64,000 bases of DNA from Membranipora membranacea (Eukaryota > Bryozoa > Gymnolaemata > Cheilostomatida > Membraniporidae). Where the stretch lies: contig OU612070.1 of assembly GCA_914767715.1 (NCBI GenBank), positions 11,735,501 through 11,799,500 of the forward strand. The letters are read 5' to 3'. Positions within the stretch are counted from its first letter, which is position 1. Each line of letters opens with the position of its first letter. The notes under the pieces were generated by a model. The model was not told the origin of the DNA, made no database searches, and saw nothing but the letters and a program-made list of their open reading frames with translations. Shown here piece by piece: positions 1 to 10,140 of this stretch. Made by a program: the position numbers and the translations under genes.

Positions 1-210
1 CAGTACAGGCCCTCCTAATTTGATTGTTCATATTGGGTAAAATAAATTGATTGCAACCATCGGCATAATGTTTTGCTGATTGCCAGGAATCACTTCATCC
101 TGTTTCATGACAATTGCACTCTGAAGCTGATTTTAGATTAACCCAAAATATTTTTGGGTATATTATGTATATGAGATTATAGTGCCATCTCTTTAGGTTA
201 GTCAGTTCGA

Positions 211-965
211 ACATTTTAAAATCCACAATTATCATGCAAGTTGTTGGACTAGACCAACAAAAAATTTCCCAATTAATATATCTCAACCTGTATTGAGATA
301 ATCTACTGTGTAACATCTATAATCCATAAAATATTTACAATCACAGTGTATAAGGCGCCATAATTATTGTTATTATCCTCCACATAACTAATCCTAAAAT
401 CAAACTCAGTGGTACAATTAATTAGCAGCTTCAAAGCCAACAATACAGAAACAATGAGGGTCAATGGAGATGTGTGAGCATTTGTTGCCACAGGAATGAT
501 AGGCCTCAACAATGAAAAGTTAATGTAGGCATGGAAATCGCCAGTGACTGGAAAATTACTTCTAATGATGGTTGTCTTCTCTTACATGCCAAAAATGAAG
601 AAAAGGAATGTGTACCTGTATGTTTCGCAATGTGTCGAAACCAGTAGTGTGCTACAGTGCAGGGCCACTTAACATTAACGCTAATATTTGGTAAAATTAA
701 TCCATTCCTACATCTGTATAATTCTGAGGTGATCAAGTATGCAACAAAAAGTCTATGAGCTGTTGGTGCAAAATTCAATATCAAATTAGCCAAGATGACT
801 AGGCTTATGCTTTGACCTGTTTGGTATTCTTTCAATTATTTATCATCTCTCAGGACAGGAAGATTAAAACATTGTAAAACCCAAAATTATCATATGAGTT
901 ACTGGTTTAGACGAACAGAAAACAGCCGCGATTGAGATATCTCAACCAAGAGTGGGCGATTTACA
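211..965. repeat. Diverged direct repeat pair (about 211-305 and 868-965)
   Basis: Both copies run from an A-rich stretch (aacattttaaaatccacaat and its counterpart) through an attatcat core and a gacnaacanaaaa segment to a second part containing gagatatctcaac or its equivalent. The copies lie about 655 bases apart. They look like two fragments of one interspersed repeat. Family unknown. Confidence 0.4.
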
Positions 966-1091
966 ATTTACACATAATTCATCAAAATCTCAAATTCAGA
1001 GATTACACAATATAAGACTGTGGCACTTTTACAAACATCAATTAATTAGATCAGCAAAGGGTGCAACTGAAGTCTAATATACATTACATAC

Positions 1092-1199
1092 CTATTATTT
1101 AAATGCCTCTGATGTTCTTTATGGTGCCTTCTGTATGTTTCTTGAACAACTGGTTGCATCTGTGGATATCCGTCAACAGTTCTCAAATATCCATCATAA
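1092..1199 (-). CDS. Candidate cytoplasmic-tail exon of gene A
   Basis: The frame is open between a possible acceptor (gtacaag) and a good donor (gtatgt). It encodes about 36 residues rich in Tyr, His and Arg, including YDGYL, DGYPQM and QETYRRHH. The position downstream of gene A and the polar, basic character would suit a juxtamembrane or cytoplasmic segment. There is no family match and gene B has no clear counterpart, so this is tentative. Confidence 0.25.
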
Positions 1200-3249
1200 C
1201 TTGTACAATCATTATAAAGAAGAACATGCGCATACCCGCAAATTGGGTCATAAGGCCGTCCACCAACCATTGATTATATATAAGTTTTACTTTCACCAAC
1301 AAATTGTAGGTAGTACGGTACTGACACGTCAGGCTCAACTTCTCAAATGAAGAGTTTACCCTATGTACTCTATTTCAGTGCGAAAAACTCACTCGCAAGC
1401 TAAGGGATTTTCAAATTCTTAGTCCGGGCTTGGAGCTCAGAAATTCTCAAGGTGCCACAATAAATGGATTATTGTACCAGCCTAGGGAATTAGGAACAAG
1501 TAATACACAATAGATTTTTTTATAATCTCTTAACTCTGTTGGGCCAAGAGCAAAAGGCATCTGGGATAATAGCCAAAATGGTTTGAGGATTGTTCAGGCT
1601 TTACCTAGCCTCAGCGATTGTATGTAAAACTGATGACAAATATACCAAGGTCGACCATACAGATACTAGCGCACTGACTATGCAGCAGAATATTTCACAA
1701 AGAATATTATGTGTTATTAGTGGTGAGCCCTCCAGACACAAGGATATCTTAATCCTATACCCATCCAGCATAGTTACATCAGTGTTTTTCAATAATCAAA
1801 ATATCTGGATGATTAAATACCATAGAAGATCAACTCAGCAATACACATTCGTGTTAAATTTGACCTCAAACATCACAGGTGTATTTTGAAAATGCTTCTC
1901 TCGAACAGTATCCATCGGAGCTGGCAACATCTTTGCAGCATCCCGCCTCAGACTTGTCTTGGCAAAAATATGCAAAATCTAATTCATACAAAATCTGAAT
2001 TGCTGAAAAAGCCAAATCCATGCCATCAATGAGGGAGGGAGGGAGTTCATTGATGCCATGTTTTGGAATTTTGAATCATATGAAGTGAGGATGGTATCGC
2101 ATAAAACATCTTCCTCCGAGCACTCTCTACTTGGTTGTGCAATAACTCCCGGAAGAAGGTTAGCCCGGCTAGCCAAGAGTAAAGTCATTGCAACATAGTA
2201 CATCTTTTTTAAAGCATGGTTTGGTTGAGTAAAGAGAATGTCGATAACTGAATTTCGACAAGGTTTCATGGTCGATTGCAAAAATGTAAATAAATTAGTA
2301 GCCAGCCGGTAGAGCCTACTGATTCAACATGTTATATAACATTTTAGATGCAATATATTTGGTATAAGAAAATGGGGCACACTCAATATGGGCCATTTTT
2401 TTATCAGAGCTTGGGTTTTGGGCTTGGAATACTGGATGGAAAATAGACTTGGTCTGAGCAGGAACTACAAAATATCTAGCGCTGCATATATCAATCAAAA
2501 ATTCCACGGGGTTAAAAGTGCAAATCTGAATGGATAAAAGTACAATACCACAAGACAAAAAAGAGTATCGAGTCATATTAAGATTCTGGAAATTTCTGGA
2601 TATTTATGTAGAATAGCAAAGATTAATAATTTTGAGTTATATAGTCGTTCTGATAGAATTTGATGGGTGGATTCCAATCCGTCCCAACAGTCTACACTGA
2701 AAACTTAGTAACCATCAGAAATACTCTTTTGTTAAAGCTCATTTGTAAAATTTGTGAATTGCTCAACTCCTTTGATAAAAGGCAATTGAAGTTTGTTTGA
2801 AACTGTACACAATAGCATAGAAACTACAAATATATAGGCTCTTTGCGCTGCATTGCGCAACAATGCCACAGCGCTGATGGATGAAATAAACACTGTAATG
2901 AAAAAGTAAATCGCATTTTAAAATGTGTTAAAAAATTATTTCAAACATGCCCTCAAAAACTCATTTAGATAATGTGATGAACTGATGCTCCAAAAAAAAC
3001 CAGATCTCTGTGACTTACCATGTCGAAGTTTAGTTCTGCCCAAGCAGAAAAACATGAACTTGGAGATTTTTTGTCAGTTTTTGAGTTTTTTGCAGAAAAA
3101 AATAAATGAATAGCTACCTGACAGACTAACAATCCAGTTGATCAAATGCAGTTATTCTAAATTGAAAACTTTAGGAAGCACATAGCTTTTTGAAAAGTAA
3201 GGAGGAGATAACTTCAACTGAGCATTTTTGACTTTAAATAACTGAGCTG

Positions 3250-3335
3250 GATCTTGACAATAGGCCTAATTCCTGTAATATTCTTCTTGTATTTAGTAAT
3301 GAAGTAGTTATGCTCGAACACTGGGGGTTGTAAAT
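3250..3335 (-). CDS. Gene A exon: FN3 first half (last recognised)
   Basis: Encodes LQPPVFEHNYFITKYKKNIT and then GIRPIV. It is nearly the same as the gene B exon at about 18315-18405 and related to plus-strand exon 61725-61810 (PPTQPQFSL, KNTRILLTV). The donor is not certain. Confidence 0.6.
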
Positions 3336-6300
3336 CTTAAAAAAAACATAATGAAAGAGTAAGCTTTTAAATTAAATGATATGCATTCACACAAATCATG
3401 GTCATCTAAAGCCAGATGTAATGACCTAGTCACCACTTCCAACTAATGTTAACGCTCTTATCTTACAAGACAGTTTTTCGCCAGCAGAGATATCACACAA
3501 TCTTTGAGATGTCTTAGAGCTGGTATTCCTCCATGGGGTCAGAGAAAAGTTGCACCGATACTGAAAGATAATGTAAATGTGAAATTGTTTTATCCATTGC
3601 TTAGAAAATTTTGATCTATAATCACCTGAGTAAATGACTAACTAGTTTATTTGTGCAACATTTTATTAATAGCCCTTGAGTGAAAGGCCATTTATTTCAC
3701 AGCATAAAAATAAATAAATAGCATAAATTATTTGGGCCTCTCCACACGCTCGATACAAGGCTATAACTGTACCGGTTGTATTATAGGATTGAATTTTACC
3801 AAACCATATACGCTTGATAATAATAAGCTGTTGGATTAATGTTGCTGAGTTATTGCGTAAAATTCTATTCCTTACATTGATTTTCAATGTAATAAAAGCT
3901 CTCACCTGGTAAAAAGGTGTCACACCATTTTCTGATCCAACATCATGCCAGGTGAAATCAATACAACTTGTGTTCCAGGCTGAAGCTCTGGGGATTGTAG
4001 GTCTTCCAGGCACTACCGAAATAACAAGAAAGGCTTTATCTATATTACCTAATTAGATTGCGTGAAAACTGCTCTTCTACCAGGGATATATATTTATATC
4101 AGGATATTTCATGATCACTGTTGATTAATTGCTAGGCATGTGTAGCTCGTGGTCATGGGAAAGGATGGGAGAGACACTACTAAAAATTTTATGACCTTGC
4201 CAAGAGAACCTGGCTTTCTGTCATTTCAAGGCACGCTAGGTTGAGCATGAAGCAAAATTGGCGTTGAATGTTTCATACTTCTAAGAACTCACATAGATCC
4301 TTTGTTGTGATTCTCACAGATTTTGCTGTCGTTTTATTGCCTTTGTTGGTAACTCGGACAGTGAAATTGTATGCCTTGTTTGCTTTGAGGTTATTGAATA
4401 TGTTAGTTGATATTTGCAGGTTCGCTCCATCTTTCAGGTATTCAATAGTGCTTCCTGGCGAGCTGTTATCCTTCCGGTTCTACAAACAAAATGATTGAAC
4501 ACATTCAAGTTAAAACAGTGTCAAATTTAATACAATTGTGGTGTTAGAGCTAGTTTAGGTACCCAGGCATTGCCCAGGCTAATGGTAGTAGCATTTCAAT
4601 ATCAACCACATTCCCGGCCATAATGGAATTATGGTTGTGAATCGAAGTCCCTGCAATCCTGGCAGGAAAGTAACCAACCACTGGTCACTATTAATGTCAA
4701 CTTGGTGCAGTGGTAGGATGCCCAGTGGGGGAAGGGTTCAAGAAAACACTGGCTGACTATCGTCCCTTCGGATCAGGACTATAAAATTAATGCGAGACCT
4801 GCGTTGTGCCATGCACCCTAATTGGTTAGAGCATGCACATTAAAGACACCCCCTCTGCCTCTTTGTAAGAGTAGCCATGTACGGCCGCATGGGCATAGGG
4901 AATCAAGCCACCAAATTTCAGATCTGGTGATTTGGAGCTGCGAGTTGATGCCGCTTGTGGTCCGTTGCAATGCAAATATAAAGATCATCATTGTAACAGT
5001 GCGAACACAAAGCCAAACCTAGCATATTTCAAGCTTTAGTGGACAGCTATATTTTATTGAGATTTTGAATAAAGTTGTCCAAATTATGAATAAGCAAGAG
5101 TTATATACTTCTATTTGCATCTAACAATTTTGGCTATTGCCCTGAGTATAGCAACGCAGACGATTCTGATGCCAGATATCGAAGAAAAATTTGTGCTGAG
5201 TTTGTTAATCTCAGTCTTACAAACCTTAATGTTTATCGTGGCTGACCAGGTTTGCGCTCCATGGGTTGGTTGTGTGATTTACCCGCTCAAAGTTTATGTT
5301 GCTTTCATTGAAATCAAATGTAGGACCTGCAAACAAGGAACTACAGAAGCATAATACTTAGCTACAGGAATTAAAAGGAGACTATTATGTAAAAACGCCA
5401 AATAAAACTTTTGATAAGATGAGTTTGGCTCTAAATCAATAAATTAAGCGCTTTCTGCAGTTCACAAGAAACAATAGAACTCTCAACGGTTCCTGTGACA
5501 TATATTCCATTCATTTTTACAGGTTGTGCATGTAAATATCGTACCTGTGCATTTTTAGTTTTTGCAATTATAGCTTTTGATAGTCCAGGTAGCTCTATTC
5601 CTCCGATGATACGAGTGACGTTGAATGTGTACTCAGTTCCAGGGGAAAGATTGCTGACAGTGAAAGTATTAGACGTGCGAAGAACCTTTCCTGCTTTGTA
5701 CTCATCAACAGTGTGACTGTAGAGCTTGTGTCTACAATAACAAAGGAGTAAAGTTTCCTGTCTAGCCTGTGTAATGAAATGTGCTGTTTACTTGATGAAT
5801 AGGAAATACAGCTTTCTCTCTCCAAATTATATTTGAAAATCAAGATGATTGTGACAGAGATCAACCCTAGGCATCGCTACCCGTTGATATTGATTTTTGC
5901 ACGCTATGGATTTATGTACACATAATCACACAACAATCCTGCCTCCTCCAATATATTGGCAGTTCTAAGGCAAATGAACTAGCAAACATTGCTTAAAAGA
6001 GGATCGATATTGTCGGGATTGTTTAGGGCTTTGGTCACATCATCAAGTATGCACGGCACCAGTGTACCCATCTCATTGGTTGTAGGCAAACTGGTTTGTG
6101 TCAAGCTTTGTTGCCAGCTCATTTTGGAGTTGTATGTTCATGAGAGTTTCTATCACTTTGCCTAAGTTACGATTTATCAAAGTAATGCTTGCTCGGGAGC
6201 CTTAGGTAGTAGGATATAATGTCATGTACATACATTTTTCGTATATGTCTACCATCAGAAACTGTAGACATAATTTCATTATATTGGATGAAACATAGCT

Positions 6301-9300
6301 TGTGTCCTCGTAGAGAATAATCCAATGCAAACCATTGAACGAGGTAAACACAGATTTGAGATGGAAAAAAGTTGGCTTCACTTTAACAGTTCCATAAACA
6401 AAAGATTTTGAAATCGGTTGGAAGGCCTGAAGTGACCTCACAAAGGGCTTTCTGATCTCACGAGCAAATATTGACTTCAATTTTGGGCTCGTTTTGAAGG
6501 TGAAGAGCTGAAAATTTGATAATCCAAACATACTTTCATGCATGCTTTGAAGGAATAGTTGCTTAACTGCACTGACCATCCGGGTATGCACTGTATACAT
6601 TTGAAAGAGTCAACATTTATCTCTATTTCCTCATAATCAGCCCTCAATAGTGAGCTGGTTATTTCTTTTTGTACATCTAGAAAAGTTAACAATATTTTGT
6701 GACCAATAATTGATTTTGCCTGATCGAGCCATTATCTGATTGCGCATATATGACAACCATAGATGGCGGACTTCATGTAATAATGGCTGAAAGTGCTCTC
6801 GTAACATGCAAATGTGCTGTTGAGAAAAGGATTTTGTACCCTTCATTCTTCATCACTGGGTTTTGAAATCAAGAGGCCAGTCTCTCACACAATCCAATGG
6901 AAAAAATTGCCATGAAACAAAATTTGACTCATCTGCCACTCATGGCATCGATTTTGGGTTTTGTGATTCAGGGCTGAGCTGCAGCTGCAGCACTTCCCAT
7001 AGATTGCTGTTCATTCTATTTCATAATTGTTGTTCTCTTCTATTGGTTGTGGTTTGATTGACACTCTCTGAAGGACATCATTAAGATGAGAATAATTGAT
7101 GTCAATAAAAGTGCTATAAATTTAAAAAAGACAAGGGACGGTTTTCAGTTTAATGATACAGAGTATGTGTATCAGTATATTCAGAATATCTGATTCTAAC
7201 AATTTTACATTTTATTGCACTATAATAACTCAAGCTTTCTTTTATCAAGACACTGTCACACACCCAGTCATATGCAGTAAGGCAATTATGTGCTAGTGGC
7301 AGTTTAGCCATCGAAGTGGGCACTCTAGTGTATACGTCACCATTACACCACTGATTTTATGATATACAAAAATATCTTACATTCAGTACAACAGACGCTG
7401 ACTTTGTTACTATGACAGCAGATCATTTTCAAAATTCTATTTAACTGTACTGTTTTCTATTCTACCAAAAGGATAACATCTACTATAGTTATGATAGATC
7501 TACGTGATACGTTAACATACCGGTACAGTATGGTTAATTGTGCAAGAGTCAGTCATGTCTTTGTAATTCACCTGTACTTGCATATATTTTCACTCCAGTC
7601 AATTTTATAGCGGTTCCGTCAACATATTCTATCCTCAATCTTCTCATGACTGGCGTTATGCTACTTTCACACACGACTGTGTTCAGCACTTTAGCTGCTA
7701 AAGTCTTTTTGGTCGTAAATGCGTTTAGATGATCGTCTCTATTCCACACCTGACATTCTTTCAGCTGATCCTGATCATAACGTGAGTACAAGTATTTCAG
7801 GCTTTGCAGATTCAATGGGTTATCTAAAGAACAATAAAAATGAGTTCACAATGAATATTTCATCTTTTTTAATATAATGTTGCTGTACATCTATGCATAG
7901 AGCTACAAGGCCGGGGCTGCAATGATTGATGACAGCATCCTCCTGTATAGAGCTATACCATACATGAGGGTTCTTTTATCTGCATGCACGATGTTGTTGT
8001 ACATACAGAAGACCTCTATTATTTCAAGTCCTGATCTGAAGGGACTATGTGATCAGTCAAACTCGAAACAACTTCTGGTCCCAGCTGGGTTAAAACACAC
8101 ACCCAGCTGGTCATACGGCAGACACGCTTACCACTCAGCCAAACTTACTGAATAAACTTGCATAAAAAGAAATTATGAATAGCAGTAAGCTACAATTGCC
8201 AGGTTGCACAGTGTTTAATTACAAACTGACTGAAGAGCCCTTTTTCTCTGCAAAACTAGACAATGAATCGAAGGTAGTTGGAAGCTAAGCCTCTCTGTAC
8301 AGTCTATACATGTAGGCCGAGATGAACTGAGTTTCCCATAGTACTTACCAATTGTAACAGTAGCAAATCCAAATAATATAGGTTGACTCAATGTATTCTC
8401 CCAATAGTCGCCAATTGCTGTGAAGTCGCAAGGTTTGAGAGATTCAGAATCCGAAGTAGTCCCACCTGATTTACATGTCATTGATGAACCTTTACTGGAA
8501 ACTAGGTCAGCTCCTGATAGTCAATCAAATAATGTAAATATTATTGTTCACTTGTAATGAGAAATACAATTAACATCACTATTTTATCATTGATCAATAG
8601 AAGTACTGAATATGCAGGTGCCATATTTCACATCTCAAATTGACTAAAATGTCTATAGCACATCCTCGGGAGCAGGATCGGTGCTATGGGCTTCGTGTGA
8701 GAGAATTCTTGTTTGATCGTTCCTACCCTACGACTTAGATCTATAGTGGCCAGTATTGTTTCGATTTGGATACTTACGGGCTCTTTGGTAAACTTGAACT
8801 TCCTTCAGATTAATTATCTTCTTTGAACCTTCATTTTAGCTTAAATTATCAAGCGCGGATATTTCAACTCTAGTTCTTCTCTCAACATTCTGATACAGAC
8901 CATTTATCGTTTTAATATGCTGCAAAATGTAGAGGACAAACCAAATTAACTAGTGACTCAGCATCATTTTGCTGATTGCCAAACTCAGAGGCTCTCAATA
9001 ATTGATTGATGTCAAATCCTGATGATAAAAAGGTGGACTGGATAGATGGAATAAGCTTGCCGCCTTCAATGGTTTTTTGTAATACAGATTTTGGTCTTCC
9101 CATTAATGAGGTGGTTCAATATGGGTAATTAAAAATCGGACCGTTACGGCCCTAAAGGCTCTTTGTATAGGATGGAATGATAAAAAAGTGTGAATGGCAT
9201 AATTGGTAAATGTTATTGTTGTCTTGCTGACTTTCTTACAGAAAAATGGATTATGGTAATTTTCACCTTAGCATGTAGCTGATTGTAACAAGCAAGTATC

Positions 9301-9598
9301 ACTTTAATTAATTGTCTGCTGATATATATTTGGCTATATATTTTCTTGATACGTACATTGGGACAATCTCCCGTTTAAGTAAATATCTGTGATCGGATAC
9401 AGTTCTCCTAAGTCAACCATCCACCACTCCTTTGTTGATGCTGAACCATTAGTGTGAGTGTAACCTCTGTCAGCTTTGTCATAGAGAAACCGATTTACAG
9501 CTCTAGATGCTGACCATATGTATTCCTTCCCTTCGAGTTGATCTTTGTACGTGCTGATCTGGTATGCAGGCTTTCTAAATGCGATGTTTGATGTACAA
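3250..9598 (-). CDS. Receptor-like gene A: FTP/F5-8C plus FN3 domains, partly decayed
   Basis: Spliced minus-strand gene. In transcription order the exons I can place are 9598-9357 (FTP half 1), a decayed FTP half 2 ending at 8778, 8513-8349 and 7823-7572 (a second lectin-like module), then FN3 pieces 5731-5545, 5326-5247, 4479-4293, 4012-3906, 3560-about 3450 and 3335-about 3250. Nearly every exon has a recognisable counterpart, in the same order, in the plus-strand gene at 52.2-63.9 kb. FTP domains bind fucosylated glycans in known families and FN3 domains are extracellular adhesion modules, so an extracellular receptor or adhesion role is inferred. The in-frame stop in one FTP half and a stop soon after 3,450 make gene A possibly non-functional. 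Its 3' end was not found. Confidence 0.6.
3450..3560 (-). CDS. Gene A exon: FN3 second half, early end
   Basis: After ttatctttcag the frame reads YRCNFSL, TSQRLCDISAGEKLSC and KIRALTLVGSG, then meets TAG. The plus-strand counterpart (61175-61343) runs further, through GPIESKV. Either a donor gtgact just before the stop is used, or the exon is truncated by a nonsense change. The 3' boundary is approximate. Confidence 0.5.
3906..4012 (-). CDS. Gene A exon: FN3 first half
   Basis: Bounded by ttcggtag and gtgaga. Encodes PGRPTIPRASAWNTSC, then IDFTWHDVGSENGVTPFYQ, a classical FN3 A-B-C strand region with the conserved Trp. It corresponds to plus-strand exon 60836-60945 (APGPPRSFEV, LSLSWEGP). 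Confidence 0.75.
4293..4479 (-). CDS. Gene A exon: FN3 second half
   Basis: Acceptor gtttgtag, donor gtgagt. The encoded FN3 half shows ANKAYNFTVRVTNKGN and TAKSVRITTKDL, matching plus-strand exon 60296-60479 (FKNYTFTVRVSNSGD, EKSVDITTGEL). Several Asn-X-Ser/Thr sites fit an extracellular protein. The frame is intact. Confidence 0.75.
4690..4900 (+). repeat. SINE with tRNA-like head and Nin-like core
   Basis: A tRNA-like head has an A box (TGGTGCAGTGGTAGGATG) and a B box (GGGTTCAAG). About 15 bases further comes CGTCCCTTCGGAT, then a stretch ending GCATGCACATTAAAGA. CGTCCCTTCGGAT and the acNTTAAAGA end are landmarks I recall from the Nin central domain of SINEs in molluscs, echinoderms and other marine animals. 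It lies in an intron of gene A. The right end is not sharp. Confidence 0.6.
5247..5326 (-). CDS. Gene A exon: FN3 first half
   Basis: Short exon between tttgcag and gtcagc, encoding GPTFDFNESNINFERV and NPWSANL. It is the counterpart of the plus-strand exon 59500-59582 (APDFMLDVALERV, RQSWKAII), with the same length class and phase. Confidence 0.65.
5545..5731 (-). CDS. Gene A exon: FN3 second half
   Basis: Acceptor attgtag, donor gtacga. It encodes an FN3 C-terminal half with the typical loop SNLSPGTEYTF followed by GGIELPGLSKAIIAKTK. It is about 80% identical by eye to the gene B exon at 19261-19446 and is also related to the plus-strand exon 58851-59076 (SGLSPGREYKYEL, GIELPGPIKV). Confidence 0.75.
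7572..7823 (-). CDS. Gene A exon: lectin-like module, second part
   Basis: Starts after a gttctttag acceptor and ends before gtgaat. The frame includes NLQSLKYLYS, ECQVWNRDD and SSITPVMRRLRIEYVDG and finishes TGVKIYAST. It aligns with plus-strand exon 57826-58044 (TPIMKSLSI, VSDINIYAAG). The exon is intact. Together with 8349-8513 it makes one extracellular module whose family I cannot name; the beta-rich end resembles a discoidin-type fold. Confidence 0.65.
8045..8145 (-). repeat. tRNA-derived SINE-like element
   Basis: Read on the minus strand it holds an A-box-like GGCTGAGTGGTAAGCG, then TGCCGTATGACC, a hairpin built on CCAGCTGGG/CCCAGCTGG, and a weak B-box GTTTCGAGTTT. The stems of a working tRNA do not form. 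The box A and TGCCGTAT segment recur in diverged form at about 28.7 kb and 62.65 kb, so it is probably a SINE family. Confidence 0.5.
8349..8513 (-). CDS. Gene A exon: lectin-like module, first part
   Basis: Bounded by a ctatcag acceptor and a gtaagt donor, phase 1 on both sides. It encodes about 55 residues including MTCKSGGTTS, a central KPCDFTAIGDYW segment and SQPILFGFATVTI. The last segment matches SEPILFEFARIYV of the plus-strand exon 57493-57672. It precedes the companion exon at 7572-7823. Function is inferred only from its place between the FTP and FN3 domains. Confidence 0.65.
8778..8880 (-). pseudogene. Gene A: decayed second half of FTP domain
   Basis: The 3' part of the expected second-half exon is present (residues INLKEVQVYQRA, then donor gtaagt), matching INLKEVEVYQRP in the plus-strand gene. 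Upstream of it the same frame meets an in-frame TAA, and the conserved YVAVL strand cannot be found. This looks like a degraded exon. An unrecognised frameshift or a shorter exon are alternatives. Confidence 0.5.
9357..9598 (-). CDS. Gene A exon: FTP/fucolectin-like domain, first half
   Basis: Carries the hallmark N-terminal features of fucolectin/F5-8C domains: an IAFRKPAYQIST strand, an AVNRF segment, a YTHTNG loop and the EWWMVDLGELYPI strand. It ends with a gtacgt donor. The frame stays open upstream into a short hydrophobic start (MIYFNFTIVF) that could be a signal peptide if the apparent acceptor tctttag is not used. Closest relatives in the window are the exons at 23742-23977, 52181-52420 and 55260-55481. 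Confidence 0.75.
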
Positions 9599-9659
9599 CT
9601 AAAGACAATAGTGAAGTTAAAATAAATCACAGTTTCAAATCAATAAAAAGCTGTAGAAA

Positions 9660-10135
9660 ATAGCTTTATAATGATTACATAAAATGTGATGCCATAAAAA
9701 TTGTACAATAGAAGGCAGTTAAAGCTGCCAAGGCTGCTCGATGTAACATTGTTTTACTCTTGCTCATGCAGTGGGAGAAGAGAACATCTTCAAACCCGAA
9801 TGATGGCAGTAAGGCAGACAGGCAGGCTGGCTTTGATTTTTTTTTTTCAGTTTGAGTGTGCGTTTTAAGGAAAAAATACTAGACAGAAGCTAACATAAAT
9901 CGTTTAAAAATTTGACAAATGTGTAGTCACCATTTGAAAATTGTTATACCCTTCAGGGAATGAAGCTAGGAGGTAATGAAATAGTTGATCAAAAATCAAA
10001 TCAATCAATAAATCGATAGAAACAAACCAACTTTATCACAAATATTATGTCAGTCAAATTTGATATTTAGGCACTCCTCATCCTAGCTAGGTCCTTTCAG
10101 AATTGGAAAAGAATAACCCAAAATCTACTGTGCTA
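9660..10135. repeat. Duplicated flank, paralogous to about 20440-21390
   Basis: Blocks such as atgtgatgccata, the cactcctcatcctagctaggtcc motif (split here) and the run before it recur in the same order at about 20.44-20.54 kb and 21.19-21.39 kb, with extra sequence in the second copy. This is non-coding flank of the A/B duplication. Confidence 0.55.
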
Positions 10136-10140
10136 CTTTC

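Larger units (their letters stand above)
1..3240. other. Left edge, no confirmed gene
   Basis: No reading frame here resembles a known protein strongly. By position it should hold the 3' part (last FN3 exons, membrane segment, tail) of the minus-strand receptor-like gene A, but I could not follow the exons past about 3.25 kb. One short candidate exon at 1092-1199 is listed separately. A poorly conserved direct repeat links about 211-305 and 868-965. Confidence 0.5.

Noticed and set aside
1979-2576. Minus-strand frames as 3' exons of gene A
   Set aside because: No alignment by eye to any FN3, membrane or tail exon of gene B or the plus-strand gene.
8912-9103. Minus-strand frame MGRPKSVLQKT near gene A
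   Set aside because: It does not resemble the expected FTP second half and has no splice support; probably intronic.
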